Assembly: GCF_035222275.1 (NCBI RefSeq)
Contig: NC_085881.1
Location: forward strand, 4,650,001-4,714,000
DNA length: 64,000 nt
From: Podospora bellae-mahoneyi
Lineage: Eukaryota > Ascomycota > Sordariomycetes > Sordariales > Podosporaceae
Direction: 5' to 3'
Part shown: positions 44,870-55,662 of the stretch, one piece after another
How positions within the stretch are numbered: position 1 is the first letter of the stretch
How the letters are laid out: the number at the start of each line of letters is the position of its first letter
Position numbers and translations under genes: made by a program
The notes under the pieces: generated by a model
The model's database searches: none
What the model was told of the DNA's origin: nothing
The model's input: only the letters and a program-made list of their open reading frames with translations

Positions 44870-45794
44870 TCGAGTAAGAAAACCACAGACGAGGGAGTCT
44901 TTTTCTAGAACCAAACATCACATCAAAGGCGTACACCTAGCCTTGCGAGATTGCATGGCAAGTTCTCAAGAATTAATAATGATTTGTTTTTACGAAGGGA
45001 GAAAGAGAATATCACGAAGAGGGGGGCATGAATACTCGGAGTTTTGGGGGGTTGAGGCATTCTAGGGATTGGGGGATCTGGGAAGGAGTTTTGATTTTCA
45101 GGTCATATCTCTTAGGGGTCTCTCTATCTGCGCTTTAGTTTTTTTTTTTCTTTTCCTCTGAAGACGATTATCTAGTGTTTTGGTCAATTGGGAGGAGAAG
45201 AACGATACAGCATACCCCCATGAGGTCTCGGTAGTTTTTGGTTCAGTCTTTATTTACTTTGTTTTAGCTCTCTCTGTGCTTTTGAGGGTGTGGTGATGCG
45301 ATGAGGTGATGGTTGTTGCGGTTTTACTTTTGGCCCGTTATGATCAGCTTTGTTGAGCTCTAGGATAACTGCAAATCAGGGGTATATGGGACCTGGAGGC
45401 TCACAAGTTTGCAGGTATTGACAGGAAAATAATTAAAAATAGAGACTGTAATGAGATGCCAAGGGGTAGAAAAATAGTTGATATATCTGTGCTGAAACCG
45501 CTTCTGGTAATCTTGAAACTGACATTCGGTTCTTCCAAGGCCTGCCAATATGTACTTGAGGTGCACCGACTACCTATCTTCAGAACTCTCATCCCAAGCA
45601 GCAGTCGCCATTTTCTTGTCCACAAGGGAAAGAATGTGAAGAGAGCACAGTAGTCAAGACTAGAAATCAGTACTCGATCCTTTTGGTTCAGTGTTGATTT
45701 ATGCGATTTGCAAACTTGGGTTTTGCCAAATGCTACTCCCAGCACCCCAGCATCATCATCATCATCGAGTTAAGATGGGTATGGATGGGTGTGC
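44870..45794. other. Intergenic between convergent ATG2 and small gene
   Basis: 925 bp of 3' flanks with a T-rich tract near 45138-45155 and a short CAT repeat near 45751-45765. No gene is recognised. Confidence 0.55.
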
Positions 45795-46173
45795 TTAACT
45801 CCCGCTAGACTCATTCATCTCCCTCTCCCTCGCCTCTCTCTGCTCTCGAAGGTGGGTTTCTTTGCTTATTCTCTACATCACACACACACACACACGCGCG
45901 CGCGGGAAAAGGTCAGCAATGTTATCCGTTCTCTCTCTACTGGCCGTTGCAAATAAAGTTGTCGTGACAGGGAAGGGGTCAGGTAATATACTCACTGCGT
46001 TTGTCTTTGCGGCTTGGATTGACGATCGGGTGTAGCTACTCATATAAAACTCATCAGCAACCCAGTTGCGATGTAAATAGCGGAAACGTCTGCGGGCATG
46101 TGCTACTGTGCAAGGCAGGTGTGACTTACACAAACAAAATCGAAGCCATCGTGAAAGCCGCCATCGGGGCCAT
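45795..46173 (-). CDS. Small three-exon membrane protein of unknown function (53 aa)
   Basis: Each exon is under 80 nt, so no long open frame reveals the gene. Exon 1 (46130-46173) reads MAPMAAFTMASILF and ends in GT; donor GTAAGT follows. Exon 2 (45996-46035) continues VYTRSSIQAAKTNA and is followed by donor GTGAGT. Exon 3 (45795-45872) gives RISKETHLREQREARER, MNESSGS and a TAA stop. All phases agree. Intron 2 has a CTGAC branch point. The product has one N-terminal hydrophobic segment (about 3-17), a basic YTRSS border and a charged amphipathic helix. Similar very small fungal proteins beginning MAPMAA...VYTR are familiar to me as conserved hypotheticals; this is recall. Possibly a mitochondrial or ER membrane micropeptide. 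A further 5' non-coding exon is possible. Confidence 0.65.
45879..45904. repeat. Alternating (CA)8(CG)5 microsatellite inside intron 2 of the small gene
   Basis: 26 bp of perfect purine-pyrimidine alternation, read (CG)5(TG)8 on the coding strand. It sits between the CTGAC branch point and the TAG acceptor. Confidence 0.95.
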
Positions 46174-46901
46174 GACCGTCTGTTTCTGTCAGCTTCACAT
46201 GCACACGCCCGATGACGGAGAGAAAAAGAAAAAAACACCAACTCTAGAATTGAATTTCACCATTCTGAATTCTTGCAATTATCTCATTTCTTGCCCATGT
46301 GCCGTTTACTTTTGAAATGCTGGGTGAGGTTAAAAGGTCCACGACGTTAAGGTTTAGCGGCTGTTATTGGAGAGATCCATTTCCAAAAACCGCTTCTCAA
46401 AAGGAGTGAGCAAGTGACATCACACCACTTTTCCAGAACTTGATATCACTAGGTACAAACACCACACATTCAATGAGCACAGTGGATGATTCAGATTATC
46501 AATGGACGAGTAATAGATTTTGAACCTTTTTGATCTTTTTTTTCTCTCATTTTTTATAACAACATCTATCGTCTCTCTCTCTCTGTCCCTTATGCAATTA
46601 TGTTCCCCTTAAAACTCCAGACCCCAAATCCCTTTAAACCCCCCCTCTCCCTACTTCATCCCCTGATGAAAATCAAAGCCCCAATGCAAGATGCGACAAA
46701 TAAAATGAGAGAAACAATAATGTGTCCATATCATATCAACCAAAAATATGACAGCTCGCCTGCCTGCCTTTGTCTGCTCGCTCTTGACTCGCTTGCTTTG
46801 CTTTGCCTCGCACATCAAACAAATGCCGCTTGCTTGCTTGTCAAGTGTCTTATACTTACAAATAAACTTATATGTGCCTCTCTTCCTCTCAAGAAAGGGA
46901 T
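46174..46901. other. 5' flank of small gene and 3' flank of carrier
   Basis: 728 bp, AT-rich, with a CT repeat near 46570-46585. No gene is recognised. Confidence 0.55.
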
Positions 46902-48309
46902 TTATGAATCCAAAATCTCTCTCCTCTCCACGCTGCCACCACCCTCCAGCTTCTGCCTCCCTCTCTCCCTCAGCCCGTTCATCCGCCTCATCGCATACTC
47001 ATACGTAAGCATCGTAACCGTGGCCGCCGGGACAGCCCTCATCATGTTGGTCCCCATGCCCGCGTAGAAAGCCATCCAACCTTCCTCCCTCAAAATAGTG
47101 CGGAAAGTGGTCACGATGCCCCTATATCTCGGACCATTGCTAACCGCTGGCTTGTTCTGACCAGAAGCAGATGGCTCAGTCACTCCGAGACCCTGCATGT
47201 ATTCATGCCCCGGCATGGGTCTTCTCTGAGTCTGCAATCTTGTTCTGATGACCTCGTGTGGATAGGTAGCGCTGCTGGCCATGATCTTGCTCAGAATCGA
47301 CGCCGACAAGATCCCGAACCAGTGCGATTTGTCTTCCTGGCCGGCTACTGGGGCAGCACCCATGGACGTGCCAGTAAATTTGGTCTTTAAATATTCGTAC
47401 ACGGGGAATTGGACCGCTACGTGGGTGAGACCGAGAAGGGCGGGAGTGAGGCCGGAATAAAACGAGAGAATACCCTCTGTGGTGTACATCTTGCGCGCAG
47501 CGTCAAGTGTCGATCGGTAGTGCCATGGCTGATGGAGCGTAGGGCGCGAAGTTGGCGTGTTGCTCCCCTTAGGATACAGCGAAAATCGTGTCCGGTCATG
47601 GCCAGTCGTCTGTGACATTAGTCGTGTCTTGATCACCCAGATTGGGTTCGTAGCAATCGTGCTGCTGGCTCCTGCTATGATGGATGACCAGAAGTTGACA
47701 ACAAATGGTCTGTCTGTGACCGGGGTGTCAGTATCCCGCCACTTTCCAGGCCAAAAGATCAGTTCCCTTACCATGATATTGTGACAGATAAATCTTGCTC
47801 TTGTTGTAAACCGTAAACCATACCGCCCATGTTGGCAGATACCCCATAATGATCGGTCCCAAGCCCCTGTACATCCCCCTGATTCCCTCCTCCCTCCAGA
47901 TAATGTTAGCCGTGCCAAACAGGCCCTTGTAGACTACTCTCTGGTGTCCGGTATGTGGGCTGTTCTTTTGCATCGCCAATATTCCTCCCTGAGCCTGCAG
48001 CTTCGTCTTGATAACATCCAGCGGGCAAGTCACGACTCCAGACATGAACCCTCCCACCGCGCCCGCCAGCGCATTGAACTGCGAGTCCGAGGCGTCGAGT
48101 GCCCAGCGCTCCGCAAGCGTGAGCTGTTCCCCCGCCATGCTGGCGTTGCCCCCTCCGCCTGCCCCGCCTCTTCCCGAATGGTCGCTCGTCGGCTGCGAAG
48201 AGGGCGGCTCTTCGACGGCGGGCGGGTCCGGAAGCGTTACTCCATATTCCGCTCGAGGCGCAGATACGGCTTGTCCGTCGGGTGTGAGGTGGTGATGTTG
48301 GTTGGACAT
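46902..48309 (-). CDS. Mitochondrial carrier, NAD+ transporter (Ndt1/Yia6) type
   Basis: 449 aa from exons 47772-48309 and 46902-47713; the intron is 58 nt. Three mitochondrial-carrier repeats carry the signatures PLDVIKTKLQAQ, PIWVIKTRLMSQ and PHEVIRTRLQTQ, each followed by a G...REEG or YTTEG segment. The Trp in the second signature (PIW) marks the subfamily carrying NAD+, pyrimidine nucleotides, FAD or folate. Within it, the sequence order is closest in my recollection to yeast Ndt1/Ndt2. The roughly 70-residue N-terminal extension is Gly/Pro/Ser-rich and not conserved. The carrier sits in the inner membrane. Carrier fold is certain; substrate is inference. It is divergent from QCR7 over 1.3 kb. 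Confidence 0.9.
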
Positions 48310-49584
48310 GCCCGCGTCTCTGCGCGCGCGGAAAGGCCGGGGAGGGGCACTGTAACCCGTCGTTTTTTCCTCGGTTTTGCAGGGTGATTTCTACTTTGTA
48401 GAAAGATAATTCAAGGGTCTCGGGGCCCCAAATCCCTCAGAGACCCTAGGGAGGTCTCAGGGTCGTCGGTAGGGAAAGTTGTTCCCTTCTAGATCGTATG
48501 ATGAGTAGATGCGAACAATACCGTTTGCGATTGCCTGTGATTGTGGTCGTGTGCCGGATGTGCGGGGAAGGTCTTATACTGTGTTGGGGTGTGCCGGACC
48601 AGCAGAGGGGTCCTTTGTATGTTGCGCGATGGAGCTGTGGGTTGTCAAATTGTTGCGAATCTGTCCAGGACGGTATGGCAGGTACGTGTCGTGCAAGAGA
48701 GAGGAGGAGAGACCGAGAAACTGACTTGCGCGAAAACAGCAAGAGAGTCGAGCGATCAACGGCGCTGGTGGTGGAGGAGAACCTTGAAAGGAACTATGTC
48801 TTGGCAGCCGGCCTTACATGGATATGGTTGAGTGTGGATTGCACAATCGCACAGCAAGAGCAGAGGCACAGTTAGCCGTGTGTCGGCGCTGACCGGGTCC
48901 CCTCTTCCTGCTGCTCCGTGTGTGCTCCGTCCAGTCTTTTTTCCCAAGTGTCGCAAGAATCGCAATCGTCACAAATTCTCCTTAAGAAGAAGCCAATTAC
49001 GTAGGCTGTGGCTGTTGGGCCGTTCTTGGTGGGCTGCTTTTTTCAAGCCGAGTCATGTAACGCTGCTTTACCACCGTAATGCAACAGTTCCGACATGCGA
49101 TTCTACCGAGGATGAGATAGATGTGTTTGAGTCTCATGCAAATCCCCAAAATTCTCGAAAGATGGGTTGGAGCTTGTGAATTGATGTCTGGTCTCATTCC
49201 CGTCTCATCTCTCCCATCTCTCATCTCTCACATCTCTCACCATGCATTGCAGCAGTTAGTTCAATTCAAGCTCATATTCAGATGGTCGCTGGATTGGTAG
49301 GCGGCGGGCGGGATCAGCGGGCCAAAAAAGTAGCATTACCTCATCGCTGCCTTGTGAAGCATAAGCATGGGAAAATTATGCCTAACTTTTCAGGCAGCAA
49401 ATCCCAGGCCGCAACGGGTTTTCCCGGGGCAGAGCTCTGCCTGTCCAATTGAGCCAACCAACGTCTGCTGATTCCCGACGCGGCAATTTGGCAAAGCTCC
49501 CACCACCAAGCCCACCCACCCAGACTGCTGGTCGTCGCAAAGTTGCAAGTGTGAATACCTTCAACCTCCACACATCCATCCAAA
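48310..49584. promoter_or_regulatory. Divergent promoter region, carrier and QCR7
   Basis: 1.3 kb between two mitochondrial genes. CCAAT (49445-49449) and an inverted CCAAT (about 49294-49298) lie upstream of QCR7, suiting the HAP complex that drives respiratory genes. A CATCTCTC repeat is at about 49204-49240. Function is inference. Confidence 0.4.
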
Positions 49585-50031
49585 ATGACGGCCCCATCCC
49601 TCGCCAGCTATGTCACCAAGCGCCCCTGGCTCTCCAAGCTCCTGAAGCCCGTTGCCGGCTGGTACAGCAATGCTGCCCTCTACCGTCAAATGGGTCTCAA
49701 GTATGTGCATCATATCGCCCACCTCCAGAAACTGTTTCCCTAACCCTATACCCTCCTCCCTCTCTCCAGGGCCGATGATTTGATCTCCGAAGAAAACGCC
49801 GACGTCCTCAAGGCACTCGGCCGCCTCACCCCCAAGGAGTCCTACGACCGCATCTACCGCATCCGCCGCGCCACCCAGCTCTCCCTCCAGCAAAAGATCC
49901 TACCCAAGAACGAGTGGACCAAGCCCGAGGAGGACGTCCAATACCTTTCCCCCATCCTCGAGGCCATCGAGGCCGAGGCCAAGGAGAAGCAGGCTCTCGA
50001 CACTCTTGTCCCCTCTAAGGCCAGCCACTAA
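49585..50031 (+). CDS. QCR7: Cytochrome bc1 complex subunit 7 (QCR7, 14-kDa subunit)
   Basis: 125 aa from exons 49585-49700 and 49770-50031. The sequence [58 protein letters not shown] and [15 protein letters not shown] is the conserved UQCRB/QCR7 family over its whole length. The subunit sits on the matrix side of complex III against cytochrome b and is needed for assembly. It has no cleavable presequence, as is usual. The 69-nt intron contains CCCTAACCCTATACCC. Confidence 0.96.
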
Positions 50032-51307
50032 GAGAATTGTCCTGAACTTTTGCTTGCAGCCAAAAGAAGAGGAACCGGGAGTGGCGGAAAGGAGAAAAGG
50101 GAGGGAAACTGTATTATGATCATGGACCCAGGTCTGGAACCGACCAGGGTCAAGGAGTATGGGAGGGAAGGTTAGATGGGGTGGGCAGACAGAAGGTGTG
50201 TGGTGCAAGAAAAAGGGAAGGGGGGGAAACGCCGTCAGACAAAAAAAAAATAGAGGACGAACGTTCAAGAAACCCGGACCTGTTGTATATCTGTATAGAG
50301 GGCTCCTCAATTTTTCTCGGTAGAAGAAATCAGGAAAGACTCGCTCACCCATTCAATCTGCTGGTCTTCATGCTGTCAGTAGATTTTGAAGAGTTTGCCG
50401 GATTCACGGAAATACGAAAGGTTGCCAAAGAGCTATGGCGAGGTATTGATTTCAACTTAACGAGGAGCTATAAACACATGCCGCTCCTATCTCATGTCTC
50501 CAAAACATACGAGCACCAGAACACCGAATGACTCGACTGAAACAATCACCATCACAATTCCCTATCCAAACACAACAAGTTACAAGAACCACCAAATCCC
50601 CTGCTTTTTTTTTAACCTCCGCCCCCTATACCACCCGCCAGTCCCTCAGAATAAAAAAAAAGCCCCAGAAGGTTTTAAAAACAGTAAGAGATAGCTAACA
50701 AACAAGCCTGGCTGGCGGGAGTAGGTTCGTGAACAACAACAAATAAAGCAGATGGATTACTTTAATCTTTTCTCTTTCCATCCAGGCCGTCCCTCCTCAT
50801 GAAAAGAGCAATGTTCAACATATTTGATGATCCCCTAGCCCGTACTCTGCGCCGCCAATGAGGAAAAAAAAGAACGCAATCAACACGAAACCCAGCCATG
50901 ACAAAGCCTTCAATATGTGAAGCCCACATCGGCTCTTCGGGTATGTCCCGAGCATTCCGTCATACTAGCTAACCACCCTCTCGGACAACAACAGCAACAA
51001 CAACAGTTCGAAGAACAGAGGGCAAAAAAACGGTGCTCCGGGATTTTTAAAAGGTAGTAAACGATGTACAAGGTGAACTATTTCAGACATGGTGTATTTT
51101 CCCGTGTCTGTGAGATGCCTGTTCTGATTCAGGCTGACAAGAATATCGTGGTTTTCGATGTGGATCATGAGCGTTCGTATAACGGCTGATGCGTTCCCTG
51201 GAGCGCTCTGTCGTAGTAGTGTTCTAGTATTTTGTGGAACGGGCGCCCCCTGGCCGAAGAGAAGATGGTGTGGTCGGGGGCGAGAGCGGCCGCCGGGTGC
51301 CAGCAGT
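50032..51307. other. Intergenic between convergent QCR7 and ANP1-family genes
   Basis: 1.3 kb, A-rich on the plus strand with several A8-A9 runs (near 50237, 50646 and 50863). No gene is recognised. Confidence 0.6.
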
Positions 51308-52751
51308 TTATACGTTACCGCCCTTCTCTTCGGTGTCGATATGCCAGACGACGTAGTTGGGAAGGCCGTAAACACCATAGCCAGCCGCCTTGGCCATCTT
51401 GGCGAACCCTTCTGTCTCGGCTTGGTTCTCAAATGCGTAACATGGGAAATTGATGCCCGATCTGTGAACGTCGGCCTTGACCAAGATGTTCACACCACCA
51501 ATACCGTCAAGTTCGATCTCCTCGTCCTTGTTGTTACGCCAGTCACCCATTCTAGCCATGTAAGTACGGCCGGTATCGTATTGCTTGTAACCTAGAGCAG
51601 AAAGTTAGTGTTATTCTTGTATCAAGACCGAAACAGGAGAAAACACACCCTCAGCCAGAACAATATCCTTAGACAGCTTCTTGGTGAGCGCGCGGCCCTT
51701 GTCAGATTCGACCCATGAGTTGTAGTCAACTAGCATTCAGTTAGCACCGTGTCCTCGCAACTATGGCATAAAACCACAACGTACATCTTCCTTCAATATC
51801 CTTGCCATTCTCGTAGCGGTGAAACCAAATGTCTGCCACAAGTTAGCGCCTAATTACCCCGCTGAAGCTATTCCAGGGAAGCTTACTGGGAACGAGAATG
51901 TCCCGATCGTGGGCAATAAAGTCCTCGAGAATCTTCTCGGGGCTGTCCACGATATCTACATCCCTCCAGTACACCCACGAATGCTCAGGCTTGAGGGCCG
52001 TGGTCAGGAGGTAGTTGCGGGCCTTGCCCATGGCCTTGCGCCGGGGTCCCTGGGCCTCGAAGGAATGACGCTCCTCGACACTCTGGCTCAGCTTGAATCC
52101 AAAGTCCTTCTCGACAATCATGGCGCTCCGGAACTTGTCGGGGCGCTTCTGGAGACGGTTGAGCTCGGCAGACAAGACAGCGAGGGTATCATCGGTAGAG
52201 TCGCCAACGAGGAAGCCAAGATCGATCAAATTGTGGGGGTATGTAAGCTCGGCAAGAAGCTCGAAATACTTGGAGAGGTAGGGGGCGGCATCCTTGAGAG
52301 GAGTGAGAATGAGAACTCGTTCTTCGTTCTGGACAGCCTTGGTGGTGGACTTGATGGGGTTCAGGTCGACGTGGTCAATGGTGGACTCGTTGACAACCAG
52401 GGGCGCGTGGTGATTAAAGATTACTGGCGTGTGATGGTGGGCGTTCCATGCTGCTTGTTCGTTCTGTGACATCTCGGAAGGTGGTTTGTTCGGGCCCCAG
52501 CAGTAGAAGCTACACGCACACAGGGCATGATTAGCACTCTGGGCATAAATACTTTCAACAAAAATGGGGACGCCGTACCTCTTCATCTGAGGAGCGGACG
52601 AGCTGATGCCGCGCCATAATAATATTATTGTGCCAGTGATAGCAAGAAGTAGAAGGAAGCGGGTTCTGGTCAAAAGCACCCATATCGCCCGCGTTGGGGG
52701 AAGACTCGCTCTCGCAGCCTTCCAGCTGACGCCGCCTTTGGGAAGAAGCAT
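51308..52751 (-). CDS. ANP1/MNN9/VAN1-family alpha-mannosyltransferase subunit
   Basis: 402 aa from five exons: 52579-52751, 51887-52509, 51785-51832, 51649-51729 and 51308-51591. Introns are 69, 54, 55 and 57 nt. The first intron (52510-52578) has no in-frame stop and can be misread as coding. This is a type II Golgi protein: a short basic tail, one membrane anchor at about residues 32-46 (FLLLLAITGTIILLW), then the lumenal GT62 domain. Family hallmarks are VLILTPLKDAAPYLSKYFEL, the catalytic-metal motif WRDVDIVDSP, IWFHRYENGKDIEGRFDYNSW and GGVNILVKADVHRSGINFP. The family forms the mannan polymerase complexes that extend the N-glycan outer chain. It looks most like ANP1 rather than MNN9 or VAN1, which is a judgement by eye. 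Confidence 0.92.
52510..52578 (-). other. 69-nt stop-free intron in the ANP1-family gene
   Basis: Minus strand GTACGGCG...GTGCTAATC...GTGTAG, length divisible by three without a stop. Splicing joins APQMKS to FYCWGPNKPP, the conserved family sequence; retention would insert 23 residues just after the membrane anchor. Confidence 0.75.
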
Positions 52752-54454
52752 GATGTTCGAGGTCGCCGGGTGGCCCTCAGCACCACCCTACAAGGTCGAT
52801 GGTGCAACCGTTGCGATGTGCAAAATTTCCGCTGTTGTCTCGCCGTCCAAAGTCGTGCAAGTTGGTGCTTCAAAAATCCAAGTCGGTCTGGGTTGACAAG
52901 GACGGTATTCCGGGACACAGTTACGCTCACAGATACGCGAGTATTTTCGTGTGGCGTGAGTTACGCCTGCGACAGTCGAGATGCCTGGAGTAGGAGAAGA
53001 GGGTATTAAGAGAAGGGGTTCCAAATGGAAGAATCGTCTTGGTTTTCGTCAGGAATCGCTTATTCTTCTTCTTCTTCTTCTTCTTCTTCTTCGTCGTCGT
53101 CGTCGTCGCTGAACGGGCTGGCTCGTGATGGATGGGAGGAATGTGAGAAGCTCGAAGTCGAGCGGACAGCATTCAGCACCCCATGCACGCAAGTCTCGGC
53201 TGCGTTCTAGCGTCTGCGACTCTGTAGGGGTTGCCGGTGTTAGGGGGTAAGGGTCCACTTTCGGGAGGTTCTGGACACTTGGCCGCCCAAACATCCCACT
53301 CAATTTCCACAGGCCTATGATTGCATTTTGAGAACATTCGACTTGTTCAAAATGAGGCCGTGATGTCTGTGCGGGCCTGCTGTTTTTGTCTCTTTTTGAT
53401 AGTTGTATATCGATGTTGCTGATCTCTCTGGTTGAATCTGTGAACAGCATCACGCCTCTGCCCAGTGTACACTGTACATCTCGCTCCGTCCGTCCTGCGG
53501 GTCAGCTTCCTTCGACCCTCCACCACTTTTTGTGACCAAGCATGCCTTCCTTAATACGAGAGAGATTGCGTGTCCAAATAGAGAGTGAACGCCTCTGGTT
53601 ATCAATGTTTCGGTTTACGAACACAGGCGGCAGCAAGATGCAACCACAGCATATCAATTTAACGATAGGTGCAGATGTTCCCGTCCCCCATCACTAGCCA
53701 ATGCCACAGGCACGCTTGTTCTGCCGGCACGAACCACCATCCCACACAAACTCCCAAACTCATCTTGAGAATTTCATCTGATGAGCTTCGCGAAAGATTA
53801 GATTTGTCAAATGTCGATTCTAGAAACCAATGCGGGTCTTGGTCGAGTTGGCATTAGCCTATCGATGATTCAGGCACAAGTTTCTTGGCTCAACCTCTCC
53901 TCTTGAGAGCTTGGCGTTGTTTGACAAACACCGGGACGGGATCTTTTCCACCCGCTGGTTGGAATTGCGGCGTGCCCCCCAAGCTTACCTCAGCTTCGAT
54001 GCCACCCACGTGAGAGGGCGACAATGCCGTGATGACTTAGGAAAGAGCACGTCTGTCTACGTGTCTCTGAATTGTAGCTGAGGTCATGATCTTATAGCTT
54101 GGTCTAATAGCAACGTTCTCTCTCATTCTCACTAGACCAGTCTCATACTCGGCTAGCCAATCAACGATCATCACTTACAACAAGCTCGCTCTCCAGACCT
54201 TGCCGACCTTGTTCCGTGGCTGACCTCGACAACCGTGAAAACCTGCGGCAATTGTCAGATTGGTTCCAGGTAATGCTCATTCGCTCCCATCGACTTCACT
54301 ATTCGAAAGTTATCTCGGCCAATACTACTGCAGTTGGTTTGGTAAAACTTCATGGTGTTCCTTCTTTCACAAGTTCTTGTCAGCATCTCAGCCTACGTCA
54401 TTAATCCCACCTTTCTTGTCGACAACAACAGTCAATACAGCTTCAGTTAGCAGC
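52752..54454. other. Intergenic between divergent ANP1-family and DNA glycosylase genes
   Basis: 1.7 kb containing the (TTC)10(GTC)5 tract at 53063-53108. No other gene or RNA is recognised. Confidence 0.55.
53063..53108. repeat. (TTC)10(GTC)5 compound microsatellite
   Basis: Ten TTC units run directly into five GTC units, about 310 bp upstream of the ANP1-family start codon; on that gene's strand it is a GAC/GAA purine-rich tract. Confidence 0.9.
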
Positions 54455-55662
54455 ATGGAAACAAGAAGGTCGGCTCGCCTCGGTGCCATCTCCAAGTTTG
54501 CCAAAATCACCGAGCCAGCACCTGCTCCTGCTCCAACCAAATTCCGCAAGAGAAAAGCCGTCGAAGAGGACGGCAATGAGCAAGACACCACCCCATCAAC
54601 CCCCCGTCGACCTCGTGCTGCCCCCAAGCCCGACCTCGACCAACCACCACCAGCAACACCAACCCCCAACGCAGTCTCCCTCATAGCCGAACCGGTCAAC
54701 ACAATCTCCAAGCCCAAACCCGCCGCGGTAAACCGCCTCGCAGACCCCAACCGCACCAACGCCCTCCTCCTATCCCCTCAAACATCCCGGCTCATCTCCT
54801 CCACCACCGGCCCCTCAGTCCAACCCCCTACCTCTCCCTCCGCCATCCCGCTAGAAGGCATCAAAACCACCACCTCCACCACAACCACCACCAACCTTCT
54901 AGAAGAAGCCTGCGCCCACCTCATCAAAGTCGATCCCAGAATGAAGCACCTGATCGAGAAACACCACTGCCACATCTTTTCCCCTGAGGGCCTATCCGAG
55001 AAAATCGACCCGTTTGAGTCTTTGGCGTCAGGTATCATCTCCCAGCAAGTCTCTGGGGCGGCGGCAAAGGCCATCAAGAACAGATTTATCTCTCTTTTCT
55101 ACCCGGGCAATGACACCACCACCACCACCCATGAGAAGAAGAAGTTCCCCACCCCGGCGGACGTCATAGGAAAGAGCATCGAAACCCTTCGCACGGCGGG
55201 ACTGTCACAGAGGAAAGCGGAGTATCTTCTTGGGCTGGCTCAGAAGTTTGTCTCTGGGGAGCTGACGGCGCAGATGCTGGCTGATGCGCCTTATGAGGAG
55301 GTTCTGGAGAAGTTGATTGCAGTGAGGGGGCTGGGGAGGTGGTCGGTGGAGATGTTTGCTTGCTTTGGGTTGAAGAGGATGGACGTGTTTAGTACTGGGG
55401 ATTTGGGGGTGCAGAGGGGGATGGCCGCCTTTGTGGGGAGGGATGTGGGCAAGTTGAAGGCGAAGGGCGGGGGGAATAAGTGGAAGTATATGAGCGAGAG
55501 GGAGATGGAGGAGATTGCGGAGGGGTTTAGGCCTTATCGGAGTTTGTTTATGTGGTAAGTTTACGTCGGTATTGGATGTGTGACTGAGTCTGAAGCTGAT
55601 GATGGTTTTGATTTAGGTATATGTGGAGGGTTGAGGAGACGGATATCAGTACGATGGAGTGA
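54455..55662 (+). CDS. 3-methyladenine DNA glycosylase, AlkA/MAG1 type (HhH-GPD)
   Basis: 381 aa from exons 54455-55554 and 55617-55662. The 62-nt intron removes an apparent stop after SLFMW and restores the conserved end YMWRVEETDIS. The first 140 residues are Pro/Thr/Lys-rich with NLS-like clusters (FRKRKAVEE). The glycosylase fold follows: DPFESLASGIISQQVSGAAA, GLSQRKAEYLLGLA, the helix-hairpin-helix AVRGLGRWSVEMF (about 289-301) and the catalytic Asp in FSTGDLGVQRG (Asp316), then FRPYRSLFMW. The enzyme excises alkylated purines in base-excision repair, in the nucleus. All key residues are present. The start ATG is the first one in frame after the upstream stop-rich region that looks coding. 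Confidence 0.92.
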
